Assembly: GCA_963835685.1 (NCBI GenBank)
Contig: CAWIGI010000002.1
Coordinates: forward strand, 1 to 64,000
Reading direction: 5' to 3'
DNA from: DATAGF01 sp963835685
GTDB lineage: Bacteria > Actinomycetota > Thermoleophilia > Miltoncostaeales > Miltoncostaeaceae
Length of the DNA: 64,000 bases
The position numbers and the translations under genes are program-made. Shown one piece after another: positions 50,754 through 58,740 of this stretch; position 1 is the stretch's first letter; each line of letters opens with the position of its first letter. The notes under the pieces are model-generated. The model searched no databases and was not told the DNA's origin. It saw only the letters and a program-made list of their open reading frames with translations.

Positions 50754-51308
50754 ATGGGCACCGCGACCGCCACCGAGATCGCCCGCATCGGCGCCAAGCT
50801 CTACGCCGAGAACCCCGAGGTCATCGACCTGCCGGCCTACATCCCGCTCTTCCACGGCTGGATCCAGGCCGGCGGCCTCGACGGCGTCCCGATCGACGTC
50901 GCCGACTACGGCCACGTCCCGGACGGCCCGGGGGTGATCCTGATCGGGCACGAGGCCGACCGCTCGCTCGACCTGGGCGAGGGGCGGCCAGGCGTCGTCT
51001 ACCAGCGCAAGCGGCAGGGCACGGGCTCCCTGGAGGACCGCCTCGCCGCGGCCATCGAGGCGGCCGACGGTCTGGCGGACGCGCTCGAGGCCGACCCCGC
51101 GGCGGGCGGCGTGCGCTTCGGCCGCGACGAGATCCTCCTGCGGATCAACGACCGCCTGAACGCCCCGAACGACGACGCGACGCTCGACGCGCTGCGCCCC
51201 GCGATCGAGGCGGCTCTCGCGACCGTGCGCCCGGGCCGCGCGGCGAGCGTCGAGCGGGTGACCGAGGACCCGAAGGGCCCCTTCCGCGTCAGGGTGCGCC
51301 TGGCGTAG
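50754..51308 (+). CDS. Conserved hypothetical protein in the sulfite reductase operon
   Basis: A 184-residue soluble protein: TEIARIGAKLYAENPEVIDL, PLFHGWIQAGGLDGVPIDVADYGH, VILIGHEADRSLDLGEGRPG and EILLRINDRLNAPND. A clear AGGAG lies 5 bp before ATG 50754, and the spacing to the reductase stop is 8 bp, so it is co-translated. No metal-binding motif is visible. A maturation or regulatory role with the reductase is an inference from position only. Confidence 0.7.
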   Translation: MGTATATEIARIGAKLYAENPEVIDLPAYIPLFHGWIQAGGLDGVPIDVADYGHVPDGPGVILIGHEADRSLDLGEGRPGVVYQRKRQGTGSLEDRLAAAIEAADGLADALEADPAAGGVRFGRDEILLRINDRLNAPNDDATLDALRPAIEAALATVRPGRAASVERVTEDPKGPFRVRVRLA

Positions 51309-51322
51309 TCCCCCACCCGCGG

Positions 51323-51348
51323 GCCCGCGCCCGGCGCTAGGCGCGGGC
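51323..51348. terminator. Bidirectional hairpin between convergent genes
   Basis: A perfect 9-bp stem GCCCGCGCC / GGCGCGGGC with an 8-base loop CGGCGCTA; flanking CCCC and GGGG can extend pairing. It lies between the stop of the reductase operon (51308) and the stop of the convergent ATPase gene (51369). No T-run is present. Confidence 0.5.
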
Positions 51349-51368
51349 CTACGGGGTGGCGATGCCCC

Positions 51369-52607
51369 TCACGCCCACAATGAGCAGATCGGGATGGCGG
51401 CGAGCCTGTCGCCGAGCCCATACGCGGAGGGCCCGGTGTGGAGGACGACGCCGAGCACGAACCGCTGGCCCAGCTGATCGCGGAGCCAGGCGAGATGCCG
51501 CGCGTCGTCACGCCGCGGCGCGGCGGTGGCCTTGACCTCGAGGCCGACGATTCGGCCGGCGCCGAGCTCCAGCACCAGATCGACCTCGTGGCGGCCGGCT
51601 TCGGTCCGCAGGTGATGAAGGCGGGCCTCAGGCGTCCGCGGGAGCTCCGGGCGCAGCTGCGCGACCACGAACGTCTCGAGAAGGCGCCCGAGAAGATCGC
51701 CGTCGGCGAGCACGTCGGCAGCGCGGACGCCGATGACCGAGCTCCAGAGGCCCGTGTCGACGACGACGCGCTTCGGCTGCAGGACCAGGCGCTTCAACCG
51801 GCTCGTGGTCCACGCGGGGATCGACTCGACGAGGAAGAGCGACTCCAGGAGCGCCTCGTACCGCTCGGCCGTCCTGCGAGCCACGCCGGCCGCGCGGAAG
51901 ATGGTGGCATGGTCGCTGACGCCCGCCGTGACGATCGCGTAGGCCTGGAGATATGCGGCGAGCCGCGGGGTGTCCGCGTCGATCCCGAGCGATGCGAGAT
52001 CACGTCCGAGGAGCTGCTCGAGGTAGCCGCCGTACCACCGTCGGCGCCCCCGCTCGCCGAGGGACAGGACAGGCTCGGGAAACCCTCCCGTCAAGGCGAG
52101 GTCAACGTAGCCCGCCAAGTCCGGCAACTCTGACGGGAGGGCGTCGCCCTCCGCCTCTCCGGCTCCGAGGCGCTCGAGAAACGAGGGCCCCGAGGTGCGG
52201 CCGAGCCGCTCGCGCACCGAGAGGGTCGTCATGGGAAGGCCGACGAGCCGCCCGGTCCCCGGCCACGTCGCCTGGCCGAGTGGCGCGCGAACCGATCCTG
52301 AGAGGATGAATCGCCCGGCCGTCGCATCGGCGTCAACGGCACGCTTCACGGCACCGACGATCGCCGGAACCTCCTGCCACTCATCGAGGAGAATCGGGAC
52401 GTCGGTGAGCCGGCGGAGGGCGGCGTCGGGGTCGGCCTCGAAGGCCGCGGCGCGCGCGGGCACGTCGAGGCGCACCGTGGTCGCCGCGAGGCGCATCGCA
52501 GAGGTCGTCTTCCCACACGCACGAGGGCCGGTCAGGAGGACGGCGGGGTGCTCCGCGAGCATCTCGGCGAGCAAGGGGTTGACGAGCCGCGGGACGTAGT
52601 CGCCCAT
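51369..52607 (-). CDS. AAA ATPase with DUF4143/PD-(D/E)XK-type C-terminus
   Basis: An intact 412-residue protein. Walker A GPRACGKT at 27-34, Walker B ILLDEWQ at 72-78, sensor region RFILSGSVRAP, then the DUF4143 domain (GGFPEPVLSLGERGRRRWYGGYLEQLLGRDL is its core region) with a winged-helix-like GVARRTAERYEALLESLFLV. The end carries EVDLVLELGAGRIVGLEVKAT, a PD-(D/E)XK nuclease-like core. Its physiological role is not established. GC content and third-position bias look lower than in neighbours, suggesting transfer. It is preceded by the 23-bp repeat array. ATG 52607 fits the family start; an upstream start is possible. Confidence 0.88.
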   Translation of the reverse strand: MGDYVPRLVNPLLAEMLAEHPAVLLTGPRACGKTTSAMRLAATTVRLDVPARAAAFEADPDAALRRLTDVPILLDEWQEVPAIVGAVKRAVDADATAGRFILSGSVRAPLGQATWPGTGRLVGLPMTTLSVRERLGRTSGPSFLERLGAGEAEGDALPSELPDLAGYVDLALTGGFPEPVLSLGERGRRRWYGGYLEQLLGRDLASLGIDADTPRLAAYLQAYAIVTAGVSDHATIFRAAGVARRTAERYEALLESLFLVESIPAWTTSRLKRLVLQPKRVVVDTGLWSSVIGVRAADVLADGDLLGRLLETFVVAQLRPELPRTPEARLHHLRTEAGRHEVDLVLELGAGRIVGLEVKATAAPRRDDARHLAWLRDQLGQRFVLGVVLHTGPSAYGLGDRLAAIPICSLWA

Positions 52608-52623
52608 CGCCCGCCACGGTACC

Positions 52624-52703
52624 ACTCTCACGCAGCTCTGACTGCCACTCCTACGCAACTCTCGCTGCGACTTTCACGCAGGTGGGAGTGACACTCTCAC
52701 GCA
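52624..52703 (-). repeat. Four direct repeats with exact 23-bp period upstream of the ATPase gene
   Basis: On the plus strand ACTCTCACGCA occurs at 52624 and 52693, ACTCCTACGCA at 52647 and ACTTTCACGCA at 52670; starts are exactly 23 bp apart each time. The 12 bp between cores are not conserved. An inverted near-copy, GTGGGAGT, lies at 52683-52690. Read along the ATPase gene the core is TGCGTGAGAGT. The array ends 17 bp before the ATPase ATG and so lies in its promoter or leader. Two helical turns per repeat suggest cooperative protein binding on one DNA face. Confidence 0.75.
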
Positions 52704-52789
52704 GCGTCCCCGTCGCGCGGCCTTTCCTCGGTCGGCGAGGCTGTGTTCGGAGTTCAGCGCCCGGAAGAGCCCTGCCCGAGGGCCCGCGC

Positions 52790-52925
52790 CAGGCGTGACT
52801 CAGCAGCAGGGTCTTGCCGATCCCCGGCTCGCCAGAGATCAGCAGCGACTCGCTCTCGCCCGAGCGCGCGGCAGCGATCACCGCCTCGACCCGGGCGGCT
52901 TCCACCCCACGCCCGATGATCCAGG
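52790..52925 (-). pseudogene. Remnant of a LuxR-type ATPase regulator (N-terminal fragment)
   Basis: About 45 codons read WIIGRGVEAARVEAVIAAAR, then GESESLLISGEPGIGKTLLL and SHA, the Walker A end of large LuxR-type (AAA/MalT-like) regulators. Homology starts without a start codon of its own kind and stops after SHAWRGP; the frame then runs into the repeat array. The remaining 800 or so residues are absent. It is a broken gene, perhaps cut by the arrival of the neighbouring ATPase module. Confidence 0.6.
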
Positions 52926-52983
52926 GGCGACTTCCCTTACTTCGCCCCCCGCGCCACCCCGAGGGGGGCGCGGGCCCCGAAAC

Positions 52984-53676
52984 CTACGCGGCGACCGGCT
53001 CCGCGGCGCGCTCGAGGCTGCGGACGGCGCCGACCAGCTCGGTCGGCCGCTCGACGGCCACGTTGTGACCCGAGTGGAGCATGTGGAAGCGGGCGTTCTG
53101 CATCCACGCCGACAGCTCGCGCTGCACCTCGACGGGCACGGCGCGGTCGGCGTCGCCGGCGAGGACGATCACGGGCACGTCGACCTGGGCGAGCGCCCCG
53201 CGCACGTCCGGGCGCGTCCCCATGGCCTCGGCCGCGAGGGCGACGCCCTCTGCGCCCGCCTGCTCGCGCAGGGCGCGGGCGGCGCGGGTCCAGCGGTCCT
53301 GGCCCTCGGCGTCCTCGCCGCGGGGGTTGGCGCCGGAGACCACCAGGCCGGAGACCAGGCCGGGATGGCCGAGCGCCAGGGCGAGCCCGGCGGCTGCCCC
53401 GAGGCCGACCCCGACCAGGATCGCCCCGCCGCCCTCGGCCGCCGTGAGGCGGGCGACGTCGGAGGCGAAGTCGTCGATGCTCCACGGGCCGCCGGGCGTC
53501 GGCGAGCGCCCGTGCCCGCGCAGGTCGGGTGCGATGATGCGGTAGGTGCCGGCGAGCTCGCCCAGCGCGTCGATCATGCTCTCGCCGGTCTGCCCCAGGT
53601 CGTGCAGCGCCACCAGGGGAGGCCCGTCCCCGGTACGGTGGACGGCGAGCTCGATGGCGGGGGGAAGCGAAGGCAT
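52984..53676 (-). CDS. Alpha/beta-hydrolase fold protein lacking the nucleophile serine
   Basis: A 230-residue alpha/beta-hydrolase: PPLVALHDLGQTGESMIDAL, RIIAPDLRGHGRSPTPGG, VIVLAGDADRAVP with the acid residue region, and HSGHNVAVERP with the catalytic His. The nucleophile elbow, GxSxG in active members, reads G89-V-G91-L-G93, so the serine is Gly91. Either the protein is not a hydrolase or it uses another mechanism. ATG 53676 is preceded by GAAGGAG at good spacing. It is divergent to the CGNR regulator, with 74 bp between the genes, so the regulator probably controls it. Confidence 0.8.
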   Translation of the reverse strand: MPSLPPAIELAVHRTGDGPPLVALHDLGQTGESMIDALGELAGTYRIIAPDLRGHGRSPTPGGPWSIDDFASDVARLTAAEGGGAILVGVGLGAAAGLALALGHPGLVSGLVVSGANPRGEDAEGQDRWTRAARALREQAGAEGVALAAEAMGTRPDVRGALAQVDVPVIVLAGDADRAVPVEVQRELSAWMQNARFHMLHSGHNVAVERPTELVGAVRSLERAAEPVAA

Positions 53677-53750
53677 CGACGGCGCTCCTTCAACCACTGT
53701 GATACAGGTTTACCGGTGAGACTACGCCCGGCCAGGCGGCTCGTCAAACG

Positions 53751-54290
53751 ATGACAAGCCTGTCCAGCTTCGCCCCGTCGGCGGGCCGCCCGGCGCTCGA
53801 TCTCTGCAATACCAGACTGAGCGAGCGGGAACTTCTCATCGGTCCGGCAGACCTCGAGCGGTGGTTCGTGGCGGCCGGCCTCTCCGATCATGCACCGCGC
53901 GTGACGCGGAGTGAACTGGTCGCGGCGAAGATGTTGCGCGACGGTCTCCGCCAGGCGCTCCTGGCGGGCGACGGGCCGGCGGTCGCCGCCCTCGCCGAGG
54001 GCTGGCTCGGGCGGGCGCCGGGCCGGCTGTGCGTCGAGCCGGACACCCTGCGGCCCCGCTTCGCGCCGGCGGCGCAGACCTCCTGCTGCCTGCTGGTCGA
54101 CGCGGTGCTCGACGCCCTCGACCTGGTCCGCGACTCGCCGGGACGGGTGCGCGAGTGCGCCGACCCGCGCTGCCCCGTCCTGTTCCTGGACACCAGCCGC
54201 AACCGCAGCCGGCGCTGGTGCTCGATGGAGCGCTGCGGCGCGCGGGCCAAGGCGTCGGCCTACTACCGGAGGCACCGGGCCCCGACGTAG
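53751..54290 (+). CDS. CGNR zinc finger transcriptional regulator
   Basis: An intact 179-residue protein with an N-terminal ABATE-like domain (PALDLCNTRLSERELLIGPA, LRDGLRQALLAGDG) and a C-terminal CGNR zinc finger (RECADPRCPVLFLDTSRNRS, then RRWCSMERCGARAKA and YYRRHR). The motif is CGAR rather than CGNR. The four cysteines C-x4-C ... C-x4-C are intact. Such proteins bind DNA through the C-terminal finger and are thought to respond to small ligands. It faces the divergent alpha/beta-hydrolase gene, its likely target. Confidence 0.85.
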   Translation: MTSLSSFAPSAGRPALDLCNTRLSERELLIGPADLERWFVAAGLSDHAPRVTRSELVAAKMLRDGLRQALLAGDGPAVAALAEGWLGRAPGRLCVEPDTLRPRFAPAAQTSCCLLVDAVLDALDLVRDSPGRVRECADPRCPVLFLDTSRNRSRRWCSMERCGARAKASAYYRRHRAPT

Positions 54291-54313
54291 ACTCCCGCGA
54301 TCCGGGAGCGCGT

Positions 54314-55375
54314 GTGAGGATCCTGTACGGCGTGGTGGGCGAGGGGATGGGCCACGCCACCCGCTCGCGCGTGGTGATCGAGCACCTCCTCGCGGGCGGT
54401 CACGATGTGCGCGTCGTCGCCTCGGGGCGCGCGAGGGCCTACCTGGCCGAGCGGGTCGCCCTGGTCGGCGACATCTGGGGCCTCACGATGGCCTACGACG
54501 AGAACGAGGTGCGCCGCTGGCAGACGCTCGCCCGCAACCTGCAGGGCGCGGTCTCGGGCTGGCCGCGGAACGTCCGCGAGTACTTCCGCATCGCCGAGGC
54601 ATTCGCGCCCGAGGCGGTGGTGAGCGACTTCGAGAGCTTCGTCTGGCTCTTCGGCCGGCGCCACCGCCTGCCGGTCATCAGCGTCAACAACATCCAGATC
54701 ATCGACCGCTGCCGCCACGACGAGGGCATCGTCGGCGTCGACCGGGGGGACTTCGAGCTCGCCCGGGCGCTCGTGCGGTGGAAGCTGCCCGGCTGCCGCC
54801 ATTACCTGGTGACCACGTTCTTCCGGCCGCCGCTCCGCAGGCCGAGGACGACCCTGGTGCCCTCGATCCTGCGCCCGGAGATCCTCGCCGCCGCCTCCGA
54901 GCCGGGCGACCACCTGCTCGTCTACCAGACGGCCGAGGGCAACGAGGGGCTGCCGGCGACCCTCGCCGCGTCGGGCCTTCCGAGCCGCGTCTACGGCTTC
55001 CGCCGCGACCTCGATGCCGACGTCCGCGACGGCCGCATCCTCTACCGCCCGTTCAGCGAGGCCGGGTTCATCGACGACCTCCGCACCGCCGCGGGCGTGC
55101 TGACCGGCGGGGGGTTCACCCTGCTGTCCGAGTGCGTCCACCTGGGCGTGCCCGCGCTCTCGATCCCGCTGGCCGGCCAGTTCGAGCAGGTGCTGAACGC
55201 GCGCTACCTCGAGCGACTCGGCTACGGCATGTACGCCCCCCACGCGACCGACGCCGTCATCGCCGCCTTCGCCGAGCGCCTCGCCGACTGCCGGGCGGCC
55301 CTGCGCGATGCCGAGCGGACGGGCAACGGACCGGCCCTCGCGGCGGTCGACGAGCAGCTGGCGGCGGTCGCGTGA
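54314..55375 (+). CDS. GT28/MurG-like glycosyltransferase (MJ1255 type)
   Basis: An intact 353-residue protein. RILYGVVGEGMGHATRSRVV is the glycine-rich N-terminal loop of the family; PEAVVSDFESFVWLFGRRH, PVISVNNIQIIDRCRHD, HLLVYQTAEGNE and ILYRPFSEAGFIDDLRTA follow, with TGGGFTLLSECVHLGVPALS as the donor-binding part. Related proteins are annotated as teichoic acid or UDP-sugar glycosyltransferases. GTG 54314 is the start. It overlaps the following membrane protein gene as GTGA, so the two likely work together. Confidence 0.8.
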   Translation: MRILYGVVGEGMGHATRSRVVIEHLLAGGHDVRVVASGRARAYLAERVALVGDIWGLTMAYDENEVRRWQTLARNLQGAVSGWPRNVREYFRIAEAFAPEAVVSDFESFVWLFGRRHRLPVISVNNIQIIDRCRHDEGIVGVDRGDFELARALVRWKLPGCRHYLVTTFFRPPLRRPRTTLVPSILRPEILAAASEPGDHLLVYQTAEGNEGLPATLAASGLPSRVYGFRRDLDADVRDGRILYRPFSEAGFIDDLRTAAGVLTGGGFTLLSECVHLGVPALSIPLAGQFEQVLNARYLERLGYGMYAPHATDAVIAAFAERLADCRAALRDAERTGNGPALAAVDEQLAAVA

Positions 55376-56010
55376 ACGAGGCGGTCCGCGTCGGCGTCCT
55401 CTGCGCTCTGGCGCTGTGGTTCGCCCTGATCGAGATCGAGATCGAGGGCCGGCACGGCTGGGCGATCCGCCTCCCCACCTGGTTCCGCACCCGCGGCCCG
55501 GCCGGGCGGGTCTACGGCGCGCTCTCCGGCGGCAAGCCCCTCACGGGATACCACCTGTTCATGGCCTCCCTGCCCCTGGTGATCCTCCACCTGCCGTTCG
55601 GCTACGGCGTCAACTGGTCGTGGGCGGCCGAGGTCATGGTGCTCGCCACCTACCTCGCCTTCACGATCGGGTGGGACTACCTGTGGTTCATCCTCAACCC
55701 GGCGTTCGGGCTGGGGCGCTTCCGGCGCGGCGAGGTCTGGTGGTACTCCGGGCCCTGGATCGGCCGCCTGCCGTGGGAGTACTACCTCGCCGTCGCGGCC
55801 TCGTTCGCGGTGGCGGCGATCGCCTGGCCGCTGGGGCGCGGCGCCGCGGCGCTGGCCGAGCAGGGGCGCCTGGTGCTGGGCCTGGCGCTCCTGTGCCTGC
55901 TCGCGATGGCCGTCGCACCCGCCTACCGGCGCTGGTACCGCTGGATGCGCCGGCCCGAGGCCGACGAGCACGACGCGGTCGCGGCTGCGGCCGCCGAGCG
56001 CGAGCCGTGA
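55372..56010 (+). CDS. Membrane protein of unknown function coupled to the GT28-like gene
   Basis: A 212-residue protein with about five hydrophobic helices (VGVLCALALWFALIEIE, MASLPLVILHLPFGYGV, VMVLATYLAFTIGWDYLWFI, YLAVAASFAVAAIAW, LVLGLALLCLLAMAV). Conserved-looking polar spots are GYHLFMAS, WDYLWFILNP and RGEVWWYSGPW. The C-terminus is charged and cytoplasmic-like. Start overlaps the preceding stop. I recognise no family; an anchor or acceptor-lipid role beside the transferase is possible. Confidence 0.65.
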   Translation: MNEAVRVGVLCALALWFALIEIEIEGRHGWAIRLPTWFRTRGPAGRVYGALSGGKPLTGYHLFMASLPLVILHLPFGYGVNWSWAAEVMVLATYLAFTIGWDYLWFILNPAFGLGRFRRGEVWWYSGPWIGRLPWEYYLAVAASFAVAAIAWPLGRGAAALAEQGRLVLGLALLCLLAMAVAPAYRRWYRWMRRPEADEHDAVAAAAAEREP

Positions 56011-56024
56011 GAGGATCGCGCCCG

Positions 56025-56213
56025 ATGGCCGACCTCGACGTGCGCCAGACCTTGCTCACGGGTGCGGCCGTCGTCGGCGTCGGCGCGGTCGCAGGCCTCG
56101 TCGTCGGCGCGCTGTCCGAGGGGAGCGCCGGCTTCTGGGCGTTCCTCGGCATGGGGGCGGGGGCGGTCATCGCCATCGCCGTCCTGTCGGTGCGGGTGTT
56201 CAAGGCCCTCTGA
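56025..56213 (+). CDS. Small two-helix membrane protein
   Basis: A 62-residue protein: MADLDVRQTLLTGAAVVGVG, GLVVGALSEGSAG, then FWAFLGMGAGAVIAIAVLSV and RVFKAL. Two transmembrane helices with glycine-rich faces. It follows the membrane protein gene by 14 bp on the same strand. Function unknown. Confidence 0.55.
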   Translation: MADLDVRQTLLTGAAVVGVGAVAGLVVGALSEGSAGFWAFLGMGAGAVIAIAVLSVRVFKAL

Positions 56214-56220
56214 GGGCGCG

Positions 56221-56961
56221 TCAGGCGTCGAGGCGGCGCGACAGGAAGTCGTTCACGGCGGCCGCGAACTCCTCGGGGCGCTCCAGCGCGGTGAGGTGCC
56301 CGGCCCCCGGGATGACGACCAGCTCGGCGCCGGGGATGCCCTCCGCGAGCGTCTCCGAGAAGTGCGGGGGCGTGAGCGCGTCCTCGGATCCCACCAGCAC
56401 CAGCGTCGGCGCGGCGATCCGCGCCAGGTCCGGGCGCCGGTCGGCGCGGCCGGCGAGCGCCTCGAGCGCCCGGGCGATCGCCTCGGGATCCTGTGCGTCC
56501 GCGATCGCCCGGGCCGCGTCCCGGGCGGCGTCGTCGCCCGGCGCGACGAGCCGCGGCACGAAGTCGTCGAGGAACGCGGCGAGCCCGGCGTCGCGCACCA
56601 GGGCGGCGGCCCGGTGGCGGCCCTCGGCCGCCTCGGCGGTGTCCGGCTCGGCCCGGGTGTCCGCCAGCACGAGCGCGGCCACCCGTCCCGGGTGGCGCGC
56701 CGCCAGCGCCAGCGCCGCGTACCCGCCGAGCGACAGCCCGCACACCGCGGCGCGCCCGCCGCGCATCGCCGCGATGCGCGCGGCGACGCCGTCGGCGAAG
56801 CCGTCGACCGATGCGGCGTCGACCGCCGGCGCGGCGCCGAGGCCGGGGAACTCGGGGGTGACGATCTCCCGGTCCGCCGCGAGCAGGGGCGCGACCGCGG
56901 CCCAGAGGGAGGCGTCCAGCGGGAAGGCGTGCAGCAGCACGAGGGGGGTCGGCTCGGCCAT
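56221..56961 (-). CDS. Alpha/beta-hydrolase
   Basis: An intact 246-residue hydrolase. HAFPLDASLWAAVAPLL follows the first strand, the nucleophile elbow is CGLSLGG with Ser77, LVGSEDALTPP carries the acid, and PGAGHLTALERPEEF carries the His. This is the full triad of the 3-oxoadipate enol-lactonase or carboxylesterase type. In contrast to the 52984-53676 protein it should be active. The ATG 56961 lies 67 bp before a plus-strand gene. Substrate unknown. Confidence 0.88.
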   Translation of the reverse strand: MAEPTPLVLLHAFPLDASLWAAVAPLLAADREIVTPEFPGLGAAPAVDAASVDGFADGVAARIAAMRGGRAAVCGLSLGGYAALALAARHPGRVAALVLADTRAEPDTAEAAEGRHRAAALVRDAGLAAFLDDFVPRLVAPGDDAARDAARAIADAQDPEAIARALEALAGRADRRPDLARIAAPTLVLVGSEDALTPPHFSETLAEGIPGAELVVIPGAGHLTALERPEEFAAAVNDFLSRRLDA

Positions 56962-57028
56962 CGCGCCACTCTAGTCGCCGTCCCCGGCGCGCGGGACGCG
57001 GGGGAGGACGGGGCGCTACCGTGTGCCG

Positions 57029-57948
57029 GTGAGCACACGCGCCGCGCCGCCCCCGGGTCAGGAGCGCGCCGCCAGGCGGGCCTCGGCGGCCTCGTCCCGA
57101 CCGGCGCGGTCGCGCGGGCGGGGGACACCCTGGTCCTGGCGCTGGTCGTGGAGGTCCACCCCGAGGGGGCCGTGCTGCCCCTGCTCGTCCTGTCCGACGC
57201 TCCCGGCCTGCTCGGCTGGGATCCGGCCCAGGGCCTGCGGGTCCGGGACGACGCCGGCCGCGAGTACGAGGTCGGCGCCCTGGCGCAGCAGGCCGGGCTC
57301 GGCGCGCTGCAGACGGCGGTCTGGATCGAGCCGGCGCCGCCCCCCGACGCGCGCCGCCTGCAGCTCGAGGCCACCGGGCTCATGCGCACCGCCGTCGCGC
57401 GCGGCGGCGGGGGCGTGGAGCGGCCCCTGGCAGGCGAGGCCTGGGAGCTCGAGATCGACCTCGTGCCCGGCCGCACCGCGGTCGAGCCCCCGCCCGAGCC
57501 GCCCGAAGGGGCCCCCGAGGGCCGCCCCGCGCACGTGCCGGCGCGCACCTTCGGCGGATTCCGCGACCTGGTGCCGATCGGCCAGGCGCGGATGGCCGAG
57601 GGAGCGGCGGTCTGCCTCTGGGCCCTCGAGCGCTACGAGGACCGCGCGGTCCTGAGCCTCGGCACGCTGGGGGACGACCCGCTACGGGTGGGCCCGATCA
57701 CCCCCGGCGCCGGCGCGGTCGAGGTCTGGGACGACCGGGGCCGCCGCTACGGCGTCGCCCCCATCCACGGCGCGGCCCGGCCCGGCTGGAGCGAGACCAG
57801 CCTCGAGGTCGTCCCCGCCGTCGATCCCGAGGCGCGGGCGCTCGCGGTGCGCCTGTCGGGCCTCCCCTGCGAGGGGCCTGGGCCGGACGGGGGCGAGGCG
57901 CTGGCCGGGCCGTTCACCTTCGGCGTCGCGGTCCCCCCGCCGTCGTGA
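57029..57948 (+). CDS. Hypothetical protein with two repeated beta-rich halves, one frameshift
   Basis: GTG 57029 opens VSTRAAPPPGQERAA, and after a frame change near 57060 the main frame continues GLVPTGAVARAGDTLVLALV and beyond. The body has two similar beta-rich halves: VHPEGAVLPLLVLSDAPGLL, LRVRDDAGREYEVG and again RYEDRAVLSLGTLGDDPLRV, VEVWDDRGRRYGV, each followed by a W-containing segment (TAVWIEPAPPPDARRLQLEA; SLEVVPAVDPEARALAV). No signal peptide is seen. It overlaps the following glycosyltransferase as GTGA. Family unknown. Confidence 0.6.
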
Positions 57949-58718
57949 CCGGCCCCGTCTGGGTCGTGGTCCCGACCTACGACGAGGCCGACAACGTCGT
58001 CCCGCTCACGCGGGCGGCCCTCGCCGCGCTGGACCGCGCGGGCATCGACGGCCGGGTGCTGGTCGTCGACGACGGCTCGCCCGACGGCACCGCCGACCTG
58101 GCCGAGTCCTTCGCCCGCGAGGAGCCCCGGGTCGCCGTGATGCGCCGCCCCCGCAAGCAGGGGATCGGGCCCGCCTACCGCGACGGCTTCCGCCGGGCGC
58201 TCGCCGAGGGCGCCGCCCTGGTGGTGGAGATGGACTGCGACTTCTCCCACGACCCGGCGCGCCTGCCCGGCCTGGTCGCGGCCGCCGACGGCGCCGACCT
58301 GGTGCTCGGCTCGCGCTACGTGCCGGGCGGCGGCGTGGCGCGCTGGGGCCCGCTGCGGCGGGCGGTCAGCCGCGGAGGTTGCTTGTACGCGCAACTGATC
58401 CTGGGGGTGCCGGTCCGCGACCTCACCGGCGGCTTCAAGTGCTTCCGGCGCGAGGTGCTCGAGGCCATCCCGCTCGACCAGGTCACGGCCGCGGGGTACG
58501 GCTTCCAGATCGAGATGACCTACCGGGCGCTGCTGGCGGGCTTCCGCGTGGTGGAGGTGCCGATCACCTTCGTCGAGCGCGAGCACGGCAGCTCCAAGAT
58601 GAGCCGCGGGATCGTCTGGGAGGCGGCGGTGCTGGTGCCGAGGCTGCGGCGGCTGCGCCGCCGGCGCCCGGCCGAGCGGCCGGACGGCGTCGGCGTCCCG
58701 GAGGTCCCGGTCGAGTAG
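57945..58718 (+). CDS. Polyprenol monophosphomannose synthase-like GT2
   Basis: An intact 257-residue GT-A enzyme: VWVVVPTYDEADNVVPL, GRVLVVDDGSPDGTADLAES, GIGPAYRDGFRRAL, EMDCDFSHDPARLP, GSRYVPGGGVARWGPLRR, DLTGGFKCFRREVLE and EVPITFVEREHGSSKM. All are signatures of actinobacterial Ppm1/DPM1, which makes polyprenyl-phosphomannose (or another hexose) from GDP-mannose as donor for extracytoplasmic GT-C enzymes. It lacks a C-terminal membrane domain. GTG 57945 overlaps the preceding stop. Confidence 0.9.
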   Translation: MTGPVWVVVPTYDEADNVVPLTRAALAALDRAGIDGRVLVVDDGSPDGTADLAESFAREEPRVAVMRRPRKQGIGPAYRDGFRRALAEGAALVVEMDCDFSHDPARLPGLVAAADGADLVLGSRYVPGGGVARWGPLRRAVSRGGCLYAQLILGVPVRDLTGGFKCFRREVLEAIPLDQVTAAGYGFQIEMTYRALLAGFRVVEVPITFVEREHGSSKMSRGIVWEAAVLVPRLRRLRRRRPAERPDGVGVPEVPVE

Positions 58719-58740
58719 GTCCGCGCCGGACCCCGGAGGA

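Noticed and set aside
52624..52703. A small CRISPR array
   Set aside because: Repeats of 11 bp with 12-bp spacers are far shorter than any CRISPR repeat or spacer, and there are no cas genes nearby.
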